Source: Candidatus Nezhaarchaeota archaeon (GTDB lineage: Archaea > Thermoproteota > Methanomethylicia > Nezhaarchaeales > WYZ-LMO8). From it: 64,000 nt of DNA. Shown here piece after piece: positions 43,404 to 52,922 of this stretch; the stretch's first letter is position 1; each line of letters opens with the position of its first letter. A program made the translations under genes and the position numbers. The notes below the pieces were generated by a model. That model saw nothing but the letters and a program-made list of their open reading frames with translations. It had not been told where the DNA came from and made no database searches. The stretch covers positions 351,179 through 415,178 of the forward strand of contig JASFYF010000001.1 of NCBI GenBank assembly GCA_030055465.1, in the 5' to 3' direction.

Positions 43404-43982
43404 TCAGCTCCAAGTAGGTCCGGAATCGCCCACCCGCAGGCGCGTCAAGCACGCTGCTATTCTCTCTGATATTACGCTTAGAAGAAGTCCCCTATTAGAT
43501 TCATCAATTGTCACCACTTCAAATCTTGATCTTATAAAGTCAATGATCGGATGCCTTAACCTGTAGTGAAGCGTTGCTAAAATCGGTTTACGCGAGCTCA
43601 ACGATTCCTCTACTATGTTAACGAAGCGTTGAGATTTAAGCTCCATGGGGCCTATTTCGTCTATTACTACCAATTCATCTTGCCTCAAAGAGGTTTCTAT
43701 AGCTCTCACCGCAACTAAGTCCAAATTCTTCACGTGGACCAGATATTTGCCAACGCGGGGGCCTGGAGCTGAACTTAGCGAGGCTAAAGGTGCTTCTGAA
43801 CCGCTCCCCACATCCACTATTTTGAAGCCCCTTCTCACGCCTCCCTCACGCAACTCCAGGGTTACCATCCCGCCAACCCTGAAGCCCCTTCTCCTTAGCT
43901 GATCCACAACGCCCATCGTCAGGGTAGTTTTGCCTATTCCAGGTCTCCCCGTAACGAAGATCTTGGATTGCAACGCCCACAC
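43404..43982 (-). CDS. THEP1-family nucleoside-triphosphatase
   Basis: 192 aa. Walker A is VTGRPGIGKTTL and Walker B is LVVIDEIGPMEL, with the segment ILATLHYRLRHP that marks the THEP1/NTPase family of archaea. It hydrolyses NTPs; the cellular role is unclear. It is divergent from nucS with 56 bases between the genes. Confidence 0.9.
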   Translation of the reverse strand: MWALQSKIFVTGRPGIGKTTLTMGVVDQLRRRGFRVGGMVTLELREGGVRRGFKIVDVGSGSEAPLASLSSAPGPRVGKYLVHVKNLDLVAVRAIETSLRQDELVVIDEIGPMELKSQRFVNIVEESLSSRKPILATLHYRLRHPIIDFIRSRFEVVTIDESNRGLLLSVISERIAACLTRLRVGDSGPTWS

Positions 43983-44038
43983 CCGTCTCTACGATTTATA
44001 TTTTGCTCAAACCTAAAAACTAAGAGTCGGGATGAAGA

Positions 44039-44812
44039 ATGAAGATCTTGGAGAAGCCAGACTTCAATGAAGCTCGCCTAGTCATAAAAGAGGGCGTAGC
44101 TAACGGCGAAACCATTATTTTGGTTGGTGATGTCGAAGTTGAATATGATGGAAGGGCAAGCTCGAAGCTGGCAGCCGGCGAGAGAATAGTCATAATAAAG
44201 CAGGATAGATCCATCCTAGTTCATAGGCCTGAAAATTGTGAGCCGATCAACTGGCAGCCCCCAGGCTGTTCCTGTAGGGTTACCGCATCTAGTGATAAAC
44301 TTAAAATAACGGCTTGGAGGAAAAAGCCCTACGAAATTTTAACGCTTCTGTTTCAGAAGATACACGTTTTAGTGACCTTAAAGCTAATGGATGAGGGCTC
44401 TTTCTCCATGTATGCAAGCGAAGATGACATGAAAAGGGTTATTGCGTTAAACCCTTCACTTATCGAAGAGGGATTGAAGATATACTCCTCAGAGAGGAAC
44501 TTCGACCCTGCGGGCTACGCAGATTTTGTTGGCGAAGACTCTAAAGGCAATTTCGTGGTGGTGGAAGTTAAAAGGGTGCCGGCTGGCCCTGAAGAAGTTT
44601 TGCAACTTGCAAAATATGTTGGTGAGGCCAAGCAAAGAGTTAATAGGGTTGTTAGAGGTATACTCGTTGCTCCTTCACTTAGGAAAAGAGGGCAAGCGCT
44701 TCTCGAGCAATTGAGGCTTGAGTTTAAAGCATTATCCCCTGAAAAATGTGGGAGGGTACTAAAAGAGAAGAGGAGTGTGAGCCTCTTCGAGTTTATGGAA
44801 GGACGGACTTAA
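44039..44812 (+). CDS. nucS: Endonuclease NucS (EndoMS)
   Basis: 257 aa with an N-terminal beta-sandwich DNA-binding domain and a C-terminal RecB-like nuclease. Active-site residues are in GYADFVGEDSKGNFVVVEVKR and the downstream QLAKYV. It cuts at mismatches or branched ends and works with PCNA. The C-terminal SVSLFEFM resembles a PCNA-interacting peptide without the leading Gln. It overlaps the convergent antiporter-subunit gene by 20 bases. Confidence 0.93.
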   Translation: MKILEKPDFNEARLVIKEGVANGETIILVGDVEVEYDGRASSKLAAGERIVIIKQDRSILVHRPENCEPINWQPPGCSCRVTASSDKLKITAWRKKPYEILTLLFQKIHVLVTLKLMDEGSFSMYASEDDMKRVIALNPSLIEEGLKIYSSERNFDPAGYADFVGEDSKGNFVVVEVKRVPAGPEEVLQLAKYVGEAKQRVNRVVRGILVAPSLRKRGQALLEQLRLEFKALSPEKCGRVLKEKRSVSLFEFMEGRT

Positions 44813-46328
44813 CTGCTGCAAGAATGGCTGAGTTGATCTCCTCCGTAAGTATCGTTGGGTAGAGGCCGAGTAATAGCGATAGGACGGCCATAACCACTAA
44901 TGGAGCGAGGAGGCTCAGCTTCGCCTCTCTGATGCCGTTGAGGTGTTGCGGTGTTGAGCCGAAGAGGGTTCTCCTCACAGACCATAAGGCATATGCAAAG
45001 GTAAGTGCTGTGGCCACTATTGCTACTACAACCAGCAATACCTTGATGGCTTCTCCCGACAGCGATGCTGCACCTATGGCACCGGTGAATATCATCCACT
45101 CACTTATAAAGCCGCTTGTAAACGGCACTCCCATCAGCGTTAAGAACCCTATAAACATCATGACTGCAGTTAGGGGCATTCTGCCAGCTAAACCGCCCAT
45201 CTGGCTTATGTTCCTCGAGCCAACGTGAAGTGTAAACACGCCGACGAGCAAGAAGAGTATAGCTTTACCCATGGCGTGGGCTATGTAATGAAACATTGAG
45301 CCCGTAGCCCCTATAGCTGCAAGATCGTAGGAGCCCATGCTCAACGCTAGCGCTGCTGCACCAAGCCCTAGCATTATATAGCCCATTTGGCTTATACTAG
45401 AGTAAGCCAAAAGTCGCTTAAAATCATCTTGCCCTAGCGCGTTGACTGCTCCATATATCATCGTTATAACAGCCAAAACTACCATCGCAATTGCTATGTA
45501 GCGAAGCACTGGGAAGTACAAGAAGACTATTCTAACTATGGCATAAGCGGCTAAGCCACTCATGGCAGAGGATAGTAGGGCCGTTATGGGGGTTGGCGCT
45601 TCAACATAAGTGTCGGGAAGCCAGCTGTGCAGGGGTATTATCGCCATCTTAACGAAAAACCCTATTAGCATGGCTGATGCTATGGCTGCCAAAACTCCTA
45701 CATCCGGTTGTAGCTTGGCGATCCTAAGCGGGATCTCGGATATCTCAAGCGTCTGGAGGTAGCCATTGGTAGCAACTATCCCGGCTAGAAAGCAGAGGGC
45801 TCCAGCCTCCGTAAACAGGAAGTACTTCAACGCGGCTTTCTCCTTCTCTCCCGAGCCCCACCCGTTAACCAAAGCCCACGAGGCCACCACCGATAGCTCG
45901 AAGAAGACAAAGAACTCCACGAGGTTTGTGGCGAGTGCAATACCTATCATACCGGCGAAGAAAATCTGGTACAGGCTGAAGAACATACCCATGTTGTTCG
46001 AGTCCCTCATAATCCTCACGGTATAGAGGGCTGTTAACGCCGATACCACTGCTACTGTCAATGCTATCGGCGAGCTCAAGCCATCAGCCCTCAAGCCGAA
46101 CCTTAGGCTTACTACGTCTAGCATCATCCAGTCATGGATTTGCTCGTAGAAGCCTGCGGCGCCGCTAAATATGTTTAGCACAGCGGCTCCGAAAACCATT
46201 ACCGAAAATAACGAGGTTAAGAATGCCACAACCCCGTTCCACTGCCTCAACGCATTGTTGAGGGCTAACGTTATTAGAGAGGCCACAACTGGCACCACTA
46301 TCGTGTACGGTAATAGATCTCCTATCAT
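44793..46328 (-). CDS. Complex-I/hydrogenase antiporter-like subunit (NuoM type)
   Basis: 511 aa with about 14 transmembrane helices. It has the proton-path features of the NuoL/M/N-Mrp family: an early Glu in EFFVFFELSVVASWALV, the Lys in FFVKMAIIPLHSWLPD, and LLAYSSISQMGYIMLG. It lies 2 bases from nuoL in the same orientation. It is one of three antiporter-like subunits in the locus and probably translocates H+ or Na+ across the membrane. Confidence 0.9.
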   Translation of the reverse strand: MIGDLLPYTIVVPVVASLITLALNNALRQWNGVVAFLTSLFSVMVFGAAVLNIFSGAAGFYEQIHDWMMLDVVSLRFGLRADGLSSPIALTVAVVSALTALYTVRIMRDSNNMGMFFSLYQIFFAGMIGIALATNLVEFFVFFELSVVASWALVNGWGSGEKEKAALKYFLFTEAGALCFLAGIVATNGYLQTLEISEIPLRIAKLQPDVGVLAAIASAMLIGFFVKMAIIPLHSWLPDTYVEAPTPITALLSSAMSGLAAYAIVRIVFLYFPVLRYIAIAMVVLAVITMIYGAVNALGQDDFKRLLAYSSISQMGYIMLGLGAAALALSMGSYDLAAIGATGSMFHYIAHAMGKAILFLLVGVFTLHVGSRNISQMGGLAGRMPLTAVMMFIGFLTLMGVPFTSGFISEWMIFTGAIGAASLSGEAIKVLLVVVAIVATALTFAYALWSVRRTLFGSTPQHLNGIREAKLSLLAPLVVMAVLSLLLGLYPTILTEEINSAILAAVKSVLP

Positions 46329-46329
46329 C

Positions 46330-48384
46330 TCACCATAACCCCCCTACCTTGAGTAACATTAAAGCTATCACGAGCAAACCGATGAGTATGCCAATTAAAT
46401 TGTAGTTAAGGAAGCCCGTTTGTAGCCTTCTAAGCCTTGAGGCGAAGCCTGCAAAGCTAAAGGCTAGACCTCTGATCGCACTTTCAAAGCCTTTCATTTC
46501 AACCCACTTGTACAGGCCTGAGGCTGAGGCCATTAACGGATAAACGAACGCGTTGTAGTACATTTTGTTTATGTACCACCGATTATAGAAGAAGGTTGAT
46601 AGAGCCCGCAGCAACATGCTTTTGGCTAGGAAGGCGGACGTGTCTAACTTCTTCCTTACGTAGATAAGGTAAGCAGGTACACCCCCGATGACCAGCATCG
46701 CTAAAGCTAAGGGCAGCGTCAATGGCGGTGCAGCGACGGCTTCAACGGCAACATCTGCCATGCTCGAGTGAAGCGAATAGTAGGGAGCCGCAACCGAGAA
46801 CACATGGTGCAAGGCGTCCTCCATCCATAGTCCTATGAAACCTATGCCCAGGGAGGCAACGGCAAGTATGCCGTAGGGTACATACATTATTGGGCTGGCT
46901 TCTTTGATTTCGTGTTCTCCATGCTCATGCTCGGTTTTCCTGCGGCCTTTTTCTCCATAGAATGTCAAACCCATCATCCTAATAGTGTAAAATGCCGTCA
47001 ATGCTGCTGTAACAAGTCCAAGCACAAATGGACCAACTAGACCTGACTCCAAGCTTACGGTCAGAACGGACTCTTTGCTCCAAAAACCGCTGAAGGGAGG
47101 TACGCCAGCCAGCGATAGGGCGGCAAGCCACATGAATAAACACGTTAACGGCATGAACTTCTTTAAACCGCCCATATGGTACATGAACCTCGACTCCACA
47201 GCGTGGATCACGGACCCCGCAGCTAGGAATAAAGATGCCTTAAACGCTGCGTGGCTCATCAAGTGAAACATACCTGAGGTTAGCCCCTCCACTAATCCGT
47301 TAGCCAATAACCCGCCGGCCCCTAGGGCAAGAAACATGTAGCCTATCTGGCTAACTGTCGAGTAAGCTAAAACCTTCTTTATCTCAGTTGATACCATAGC
47401 CTGAGTCGCAGCTAGGAATGCCGTGAACGCACCTATCCAAGCGGTTACCGTGAAGAACGTTGAAAGTTCGGTTACGCCCACAACGTGATAGGCGAACCAG
47501 AATATGGGCAAAACCCTCGCAATCAGGTATACCCCGGCCTTTACCATTGTTGCCGCGTGTATTAAGGCGCTGACGGAAGTTGGACCTGCCATGGCGTCTG
47601 GAAGCCACTCGTGAAGCGGGAACTGCGCTGACTTACCTATAGGTCCCATTAGAAAGAGAAGTGAAGCTGGAAGGAGGAGACCGGCGCCGCTTAGGGCGGT
47701 AGCCCAATGGCTTGCTGTACGTATTAGCTCCGAGTAACTGAATGTTCCAGCATAGGCGTATATCATGAATATGGCTGCTAGAAGGCACACGTCGCCTATC
47801 CTCGTGGTTACAAAGGCTTTCATGCCTGCATGTGATGGCGGGTATGCTTCATCACCCTCTCCGACCCAGCACTTAAGCCAATCATCCTTGGAGTCACGAT
47901 ACCAGAAGCCTATCAAGGCATAACTGCATATGCCGACTCCCTCCCATCCAAAAAACATGAGCAGAAGGTTATCGGCCATAACTAGGAGTAGCATGCTGCC
48001 TATGAAGAAGTTCATGAAGAACCAATACCTAGTTAACCCAGGTTCTTCATGCATGTAGCGGAGTGAGTAAACCATTATTAGAAAGCTTATCCAAGCAACT
48101 ATGTTAGCCATTATTATGCTAAGCGGATCAACAATGACGCCCATACCAACATTCATGGGCTCTATCCATCTAAAGCTCTCCGAGTTGTATAGGGAAGGAG
48201 GCTTGCTCAACAAGTGGGGGATAAGGGTTGCGGTGAAAACAGCCGCTAAAAGGGAGAAAACAACTGCGCCATAATCCCTAACTCGAGAACTTATCTTTGC
48301 AAGGGCAGGTGTTAAGACGGCACCGACCATTGGTAGTATCCAGCAGAGCCATGCACCCATGTAGTGAATCGACATAGACAACAC
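46330..48384 (-). CDS. Complex-I/hydrogenase subunit NuoL type
   Basis: 684 aa. It has the antiporter core (WEGVGICSYALIGFWY, HEWLPDAMAGPTSVSALIHAATMVKAGVYL, LAYSTVSQIGYMFLA). It also has the long C-terminal extension with amphipathic helix and final transmembrane helix that marks NuoL. That extension normally clamps the membrane arm of complex I, so this complex should have a full-length arm. A short His/Glu-rich loop (EHEHGEHEIKE) follows helix 13. Start ATG at 48384. Confidence 0.92.
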   Translation of the reverse strand: MLSMSIHYMGAWLCWILPMVGAVLTPALAKISSRVRDYGAVVFSLLAAVFTATLIPHLLSKPPSLYNSESFRWIEPMNVGMGVIVDPLSIIMANIVAWISFLIMVYSLRYMHEEPGLTRYWFFMNFFIGSMLLLVMADNLLLMFFGWEGVGICSYALIGFWYRDSKDDWLKCWVGEGDEAYPPSHAGMKAFVTTRIGDVCLLAAIFMIYAYAGTFSYSELIRTASHWATALSGAGLLLPASLLFLMGPIGKSAQFPLHEWLPDAMAGPTSVSALIHAATMVKAGVYLIARVLPIFWFAYHVVGVTELSTFFTVTAWIGAFTAFLAATQAMVSTEIKKVLAYSTVSQIGYMFLALGAGGLLANGLVEGLTSGMFHLMSHAAFKASLFLAAGSVIHAVESRFMYHMGGLKKFMPLTCLFMWLAALSLAGVPPFSGFWSKESVLTVSLESGLVGPFVLGLVTAALTAFYTIRMMGLTFYGEKGRRKTEHEHGEHEIKEASPIMYVPYGILAVASLGIGFIGLWMEDALHHVFSVAAPYYSLHSSMADVAVEAVAAPPLTLPLALAMLVIGGVPAYLIYVRKKLDTSAFLAKSMLLRALSTFFYNRWYINKMYYNAFVYPLMASASGLYKWVEMKGFESAIRGLAFSFAGFASRLRRLQTGFLNYNLIGILIGLLVIALMLLKVGGLW

Positions 48385-48502
48385 CTTTTCTGCAGCGTTT
48401 TAACGAGTTTTATGGAAAAGATATTTAACGCTTACTCTTGATTTACATGTGAATGCCGCCACCATTCAAGAAAGGTGCTGAAGGTAAAAAGCAAGGAACG
48501 GA

Positions 48503-49165
48503 ATGATGCTAATGTTTGATATAATATCCGCAATGGTTGACCTAGCTTTAAAGTACTCTTACTTAGGGGTCTTCATAGTCTCAGCACTTTCAAACCTAGT
48601 GCTGTTCTTTCCGGTGCCTTACTTAGCGGCCTTACTGATCATAGTAACGGTTACAAAAATGGACCCGGTTCTTACAGCTATAGCCAGCGGCTTGGGATCA
48701 GGTATAGGCAAGTTGTTTGCGTATTTCGTTGGCTACAGCGGTAGAAAGGTCATCGGTAAGGGCACTAGGGCAGAGAGGCTTGATGCTCTCGCTAAGATGT
48801 TGAGCAAAGGAGGCCTAATAGCTGTCTTGATAGTCTCAGCTACACCGTTGCCAGACGACATCGTCTTGGTGCCCATGGGTCTTCTCAGGTACAGCCTCTG
48901 GAAATTCTGGGCTGCTACCACTATAGGTAAAACTTTCCTGGCCTTGCTTGTCTGCTACTTTGGTGTTGTAACATCAGCTATCTCCGAAGAGCTCGGCTTC
49001 AACTCTTGGCTTACAGCCGGCATCTCAATAGCCGTAACAGCGGTGGGCACCTATATTGTATTGAAAGTTAATTGGGTTAAAATAGCTTCGACCATAGCCC
49101 TAAAGGGTTTAAACGGAGTGATCCAAGGCTTAAAGGATGAAGGTGTGAAGTGGTTCTTCACGTGA
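48503..49165 (+). CDS. VTT/DedA-family membrane protein
   Basis: 220 aa with about five hydrophobic segments. FGYSGRK-like FVGYSGRKVIGKG and the SATPLPDDIVLVPMGLLRYSLWKFWAATTIGKT segment match the VTT (SNARE-associated/DedA) domain. Such proteins move lipids or affect membrane homeostasis; no specific role can be assigned. It interrupts the complex-I-like locus on the opposite strand. Confidence 0.85.
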   Translation: MMLMFDIISAMVDLALKYSYLGVFIVSALSNLVLFFPVPYLAALLIIVTVTKMDPVLTAIASGLGSGIGKLFAYFVGYSGRKVIGKGTRAERLDALAKMLSKGGLIAVLIVSATPLPDDIVLVPMGLLRYSLWKFWAATTIGKTFLALLVCYFGVVTSAISEELGFNSWLTAGISIAVTAVGTYIVLKVNWVKIASTIALKGLNGVIQGLKDEGVKWFFT

Positions 49166-49181
49166 AAACCAAATAATCTGA

Positions 49182-49194
49182 GGCGGGGCCCGCC
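49182..49194 (+). terminator. Short GC inverted repeat after the VTT gene
   Basis: GGCGGGGCCCGCC, a 6-bp GC-only repeat, lies 16 bases after the VTT stop. No T-run follows, so termination is only a possibility. Confidence 0.25.
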
Positions 49195-49317
49195 ATCCAT
49201 TACTAGATTGATGAGAATCTACAAGTCTAGGCTCTCCAGAAACTTGGAGGACTTAAAGTCTCCAGGGGACTTAATTCTTTGGCTCAAAGTTCCAATAACT
49301 CTAATGCAAAAATGAGC

Positions 49318-50604
49318 TTAAAGGAAATCAGTAATAGTTGTTTGACCGCGTTCAGGCTTCGATTCTTCGCGTGGTGCATAGTCGATGATCAATTGGCCAT
49401 AAACCCCATCATAACCTGGCTTAACCCTGATTTCCCCTTTCCTCGCCTTCACTATGCACTCCGCGATCTTCTCAGGGACGACCCCCATAAGTTCGTTGAA
49501 TGGTGCCTCGAGTAGTACTTTGAATTCATTGCCAAACCTCCTTGTAAGGCTCGTGCACAACTCCCACACACGGCCTGAGTAAAGCCTCATTTCTCCCCTC
49601 ACACCTAAGCATGAGGCCACAATCTCTGCTAACGGTATAAGCCTCTTAAAGTCGATGGCTAGTGGTGGCCTGAAGCCCTTGGGCCTATCAGCGAGTTCCT
49701 CAACTCTTTGTTCAACACCTTTAGTTAACGGCTTTCCACACACGGGACACTTATTGCCCCTCTTTATTGCTTCGCTTGGAGGCATTGAAACGCCACACTT
49801 CCTATGGCCTGTCCAGTGATACTTACCGTAAGCAGGATCAACTTCAATGGTCATCAAGAAACGGCCCGAATCCCTCTCAGTTATGGCCCGTGTAACTTCG
49901 CTGTAAGAAAGCTCACCCAAGTTAAACACGTTTGCCTCTCTGCCGAGCCTATGTGGATAGGGACTGTGGCTGTCGCTATTGCTCAGCAAGGTTAACCTAT
50001 CAAGGAAGGAAACACGCCAATTCATTTCCGGGTCTGAGCTTAGACCGGTCTCCAACGCCTTTACTTCGCAGCTTTTATCTCCATAACAGTCCTCCAAGCT
50101 ATCAACCCCGCTGACCGATCCGAATATGGACCACCAAGGCGTCCAAGCGTGAGCTGGGAAAACCATCACGCTTTTATCTACGCTTAGAAGTATTTCAACT
50201 AGTTCCGCGGGCTCCATGGAGAACACGGGCCTTCCATCTGACTCCAAATCGCCCCTTTCACTTAAAATGTGGGCTGCCTGTTCCGCTACCTCTAGGCTCG
50301 GCATCAAGATTACATGGTGTATCTTCCTCGCTTTCCCCTCAACCCAATGGATTGTGCCCACCTCTGCTTGGACAACAAATAGGGGCTTAAATGAGGAGCC
50401 TTTAACCTTATAGAGACCTGTCCCCGGAACCTCTTCGAGGTTCTCTTTGAGCTCCCTTAACCATAAGGGATGAAGGGCGTCGCCGGTACCTAGAAGGTCC
50501 ACGCCCTTGATGGGAGCGTAAGTCGATAGTTCTCGGATACTCATTTTATCCGATGTTGCCCCGCTATACCTTGAATGTATGTGGAGGTCGGCATAGACTA
50601 TCAT
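49318..50604 (-). CDS. endoQ: Endonuclease Q with C-terminal PCNA-binding motif
   Basis: 428 aa. An N-terminal PHP domain (YADLHIHSRYSGATSDKM, SNSDSHSPYPHRLG) is followed by a zinc-finger stretch (CGVS...CPVCGKPL) and the EndoQ C-terminal domain. EndoQ nicks DNA 5' of deaminated bases such as uracil, hypoxanthine and xanthine. The last eight residues QTTITDFL form a PIP box (QxxIxxFL), linking it to PCNA. It lies inside the complex-I-like locus, in the same orientation. Confidence 0.93.
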   Translation of the reverse strand: MIVYADLHIHSRYSGATSDKMSIRELSTYAPIKGVDLLGTGDALHPLWLRELKENLEEVPGTGLYKVKGSSFKPLFVVQAEVGTIHWVEGKARKIHHVILMPSLEVAEQAAHILSERGDLESDGRPVFSMEPAELVEILLSVDKSVMVFPAHAWTPWWSIFGSVSGVDSLEDCYGDKSCEVKALETGLSSDPEMNWRVSFLDRLTLLSNSDSHSPYPHRLGREANVFNLGELSYSEVTRAITERDSGRFLMTIEVDPAYGKYHWTGHRKCGVSMPPSEAIKRGNKCPVCGKPLTKGVEQRVEELADRPKGFRPPLAIDFKRLIPLAEIVASCLGVRGEMRLYSGRVWELCTSLTRRFGNEFKVLLEAPFNELMGVVPEKIAECIVKARKGEIRVKPGYDGVYGQLIIDYAPREESKPERGQTTITDFL

Positions 50605-50672
50605 GTTAGACTACCTGAGGACCCTGCGGTTTAGAGGAAGAACATAAAAAATGGAGCGCGGGGTAATTCAAT

Positions 50673-52226
50673 TTAGGGCGCCAACAAGAGGTTCAAAGTT
50701 GCGTTCCGCGCTACCTCGACAAAGGGCCAAGGATAGCACCCTATGATTATTAGGGCTATCATCAGCAATACGAGCGGCAACACCATGATCGGCGATGCCT
50801 CCTTCACTATCTTAACTTTGTCGCCTCTAGGCCTTATAACGCACACCTGAAGAAGGCGTAGGTAATAGGCCACTGCGAATATGCTGTTCAGGAGCATTAG
50901 GGAGGTTGCCACATTCATGAATAAGTCGCCAACGCTATAGCCAGCCATTAACAGTAAGAGCTTGCTCACAAAACCTGCTAGAGGAGGAGCTCCAGCCAGC
51001 GACAATAGACCTATCGAGAAGGATGCTCCAGTCCATGGCATTGCTCTCCCAACCCCTTCAAGTTCGTAGATGTTTCTTGTCTTTGCTCTGGTCACAAATG
51101 ATCCCGCGGCAAGGAAGAGGAGGCCTTTACCTATCGCATGTGAAAGTAAGTGCATCAAAGCACCCATAAACCCTGTAACGGCTGCCGCCAAGAAGCTGCT
51201 GGAGCCTACAGTTGCCCAAATGTGCACGCTGTAGGCCGCCACTCCCAAACCGAATATTATGAAGCCTATGTTTGCCGTGCTCGAGAAAGCGAGCAATCTC
51301 TTCACATCTCTTTGAAGTAGAGCCTGCATATTCGCAACGGTAGCGGTTACCACGGCGAACACTACTAACACGAGACCATAGTTGAAGGTTGAAGGTGCAA
51401 ACACCGTAAAGGCCGTTCTGCTGATAGCGTAGACTGCTACCTTTATCACTAAGCCTGAGAGCATGGCGCTTATAGAGCTTGGGGCTGCTGGATGCGCATC
51501 CGGCAGCCATGTGTGGAAGGGCACGATCGAGGCAGTTACGCCGAAGCCGACCAATATTAGCGTTATCACTAGGTAGCAATACGCTGGGTCTACGGCTGAG
51601 CTTGAGAAAGCAACAGAAAGCGCTGAGAGGTTCACGGTGCCAGCGTACCCGTAAAGCAGTGCTATGCCTAAAAGGGCTATGAGTGAGCCCACAGTGCTCA
51701 TAACCAAATACTTGAAGCCAGCCTCTATGGGTTCCCATCTATACTTTCTGAAAGAAACAAGCGAATATGATGCTATGCTCATCAACTCCCAGAAGACGAA
51801 AAGCGTGAAGAGGTCTCCTGACACTGCTACCCCTGCCATACCAGCTACTAGCAGCAACAACATGGTATAGTAGCGGTCTAATCCGGTGTCGTGATCCATG
51901 TACCTAATTGAGTATATGGACACTAGCATCCCTAAACCGCAGAAGAGTAGAACCATAAACATGCTAAGGGTATCCACTATAACCTCCACGCCTATGGGTG
52001 GACTAAACCCGGGTAAGTACGCCCTGAAGCCATCAGCCGGCAAGTTCACGTACATCTGTATGGCAATTATGAAGGCTATTAAGAAGCCCAGAGTTGCGAA
52101 GGCCCCCGACAAATGCTTGTACTTCTTGCGACCTTCAAGGTAGCCCACGATGGGGGTCAATGCCGAGAATGCCGACAGCACTAATGTTGGCCCCAACACG
52201 TAGAGGAACGAGTCCATGGCTACCAC
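50673..52226 (-). CDS. Complex-I/hydrogenase antiporter-like subunit (NuoN/MrpD type)
   Basis: 517 aa with about 14 transmembrane helices. Landmarks are LFTLFVFWELMSIASYSLVSF, ASIVPFHTWLPDAHPAAPSSISAMLSGLVIKVAVYA and RLLAFSSTANIGFIIFG. It is closest in feel to MrpD/NuoN proteins. It overlaps nuoK by 7 bases. It is the third pump-like subunit. Confidence 0.9.
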   Translation of the reverse strand: MVAMDSFLYVLGPTLVLSAFSALTPIVGYLEGRKKYKHLSGAFATLGFLIAFIIAIQMYVNLPADGFRAYLPGFSPPIGVEVIVDTLSMFMVLLFCGLGMLVSIYSIRYMDHDTGLDRYYTMLLLLVAGMAGVAVSGDLFTLFVFWELMSIASYSLVSFRKYRWEPIEAGFKYLVMSTVGSLIALLGIALLYGYAGTVNLSALSVAFSSSAVDPAYCYLVITLILVGFGVTASIVPFHTWLPDAHPAAPSSISAMLSGLVIKVAVYAISRTAFTVFAPSTFNYGLVLVVFAVVTATVANMQALLQRDVKRLLAFSSTANIGFIIFGLGVAAYSVHIWATVGSSSFLAAAVTGFMGALMHLLSHAIGKGLLFLAAGSFVTRAKTRNIYELEGVGRAMPWTGASFSIGLLSLAGAPPLAGFVSKLLLLMAGYSVGDLFMNVATSLMLLNSIFAVAYYLRLLQVCVIRPRGDKVKIVKEASPIMVLPLVLLMIALIIIGCYPWPFVEVARNATLNLLLAP

Positions 52227-52549
52227 CTTAACCTCCTAAGTTTCTTCAGGTCTAAAGTCTTGTAGTGGCGATAAGCGTTAACTACAAGCGATAATGCAAG
52301 CGCCGCTATCGCACCACCAATCACTATAGATATCACCACGAAGGCTTGGGCAAGAGGATCCACTATTCCGAGTGGGTAAGTCCTCATCCAGCCGAGGGAT
52401 AGGAAGACCATGTTAACAGCTATGGTTATCATTTCTATCCCTATCACAGTCTTTATCATGTTTCTCTTGGAGACTACGCAGTAGAGCCCTATGGCTATGA
52501 GGATCACGGAGGTTACGAAATACGCCTGAGGAGCCAGCGTCTCAACCAT
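52220..52549 (-). CDS. nuoK: Complex-I/hydrogenase subunit NuoK (MrpC-like)
   Basis: 109 aa with three transmembrane helices. VILIAIGLYCVVSKRNMIKTVIGIEMITIAVNMVFL carries the conserved membrane Glu of NuoK. The ATG is preceded by GGAGGTG. The charged C-terminal tail is longer than usual. Confidence 0.9.
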   Translation of the reverse strand: MVETLAPQAYFVTSVILIAIGLYCVVSKRNMIKTVIGIEMITIAVNMVFLSLGWMRTYPLGIVDPLAQAFVVISIVIGGAIAALALSLVVNAYRHYKTLDLKKLRRLRW

Positions 52550-52553
52550 TCAG

Positions 52554-52922
52554 TTACACCTCCTCAGTGGCTTCTTCAAGTGGGGCCTCCACCACCGTCT
52601 CCTCCTCTTCGATTATTTCCTTGGGAGGCTCGACCCTGAAAAGGGCAGTTACACCGCACGTTGCCCCCAACACCATAAATGCTTGGGCTAGCATATCGAT
52701 CGCCCTATAACCCCAAAGGGATGTACCCAGCATAAGGTTGCTCAGGAAGTCTGGATTGTACAGTTCTTGAGAGGCCCTGTCAAACCAGTCTACACCTAGA
52801 TCCTTGAGGCCTTGGGTTAAGGCTGAGCTGTCCAAGTAAGGCGATGGTATGGGTACAAAACAGAGCAAAGCTAATACTGCTAATGCGAGCAACGCCCCAG
52901 CGGCGGCGAGTCCCTTACTCAT
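52554..52922 (-). CDS. Second half of a split NuoJ (MbhE-like)
   Basis: 122 aa with a transmembrane helix near each end (about residues 5-25 and 75-95), joined by a hydrophilic linker containing WGYRAIDMLAQAFMVLGATCGVTALF, and an acidic Glu-rich tail. The helix with RAIDMLAQAFMVLGA matches the late helices of NuoJ or MbhE. It overlaps the gene for the first half by 4 bases. Confidence 0.75.
   Translation of the reverse strand: MSKGLAAAGALLALAVLALLCFVPIPSPYLDSSALTQGLKDLGVDWFDRASQELYNPDFLSNLMLGTSLWGYRAIDMLAQAFMVLGATCGVTALFRVEPPKEIIEEEETVVEAPLEEATEEV

Noticed and set aside
49211-49315. 34-aa ORF (MRIYKSRLSRNLEDLK...) between the VTT gene and endoQ
   Set aside because: No convincing promoter or Shine-Dalgarno and no recognisable composition. 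Conservation would be needed.
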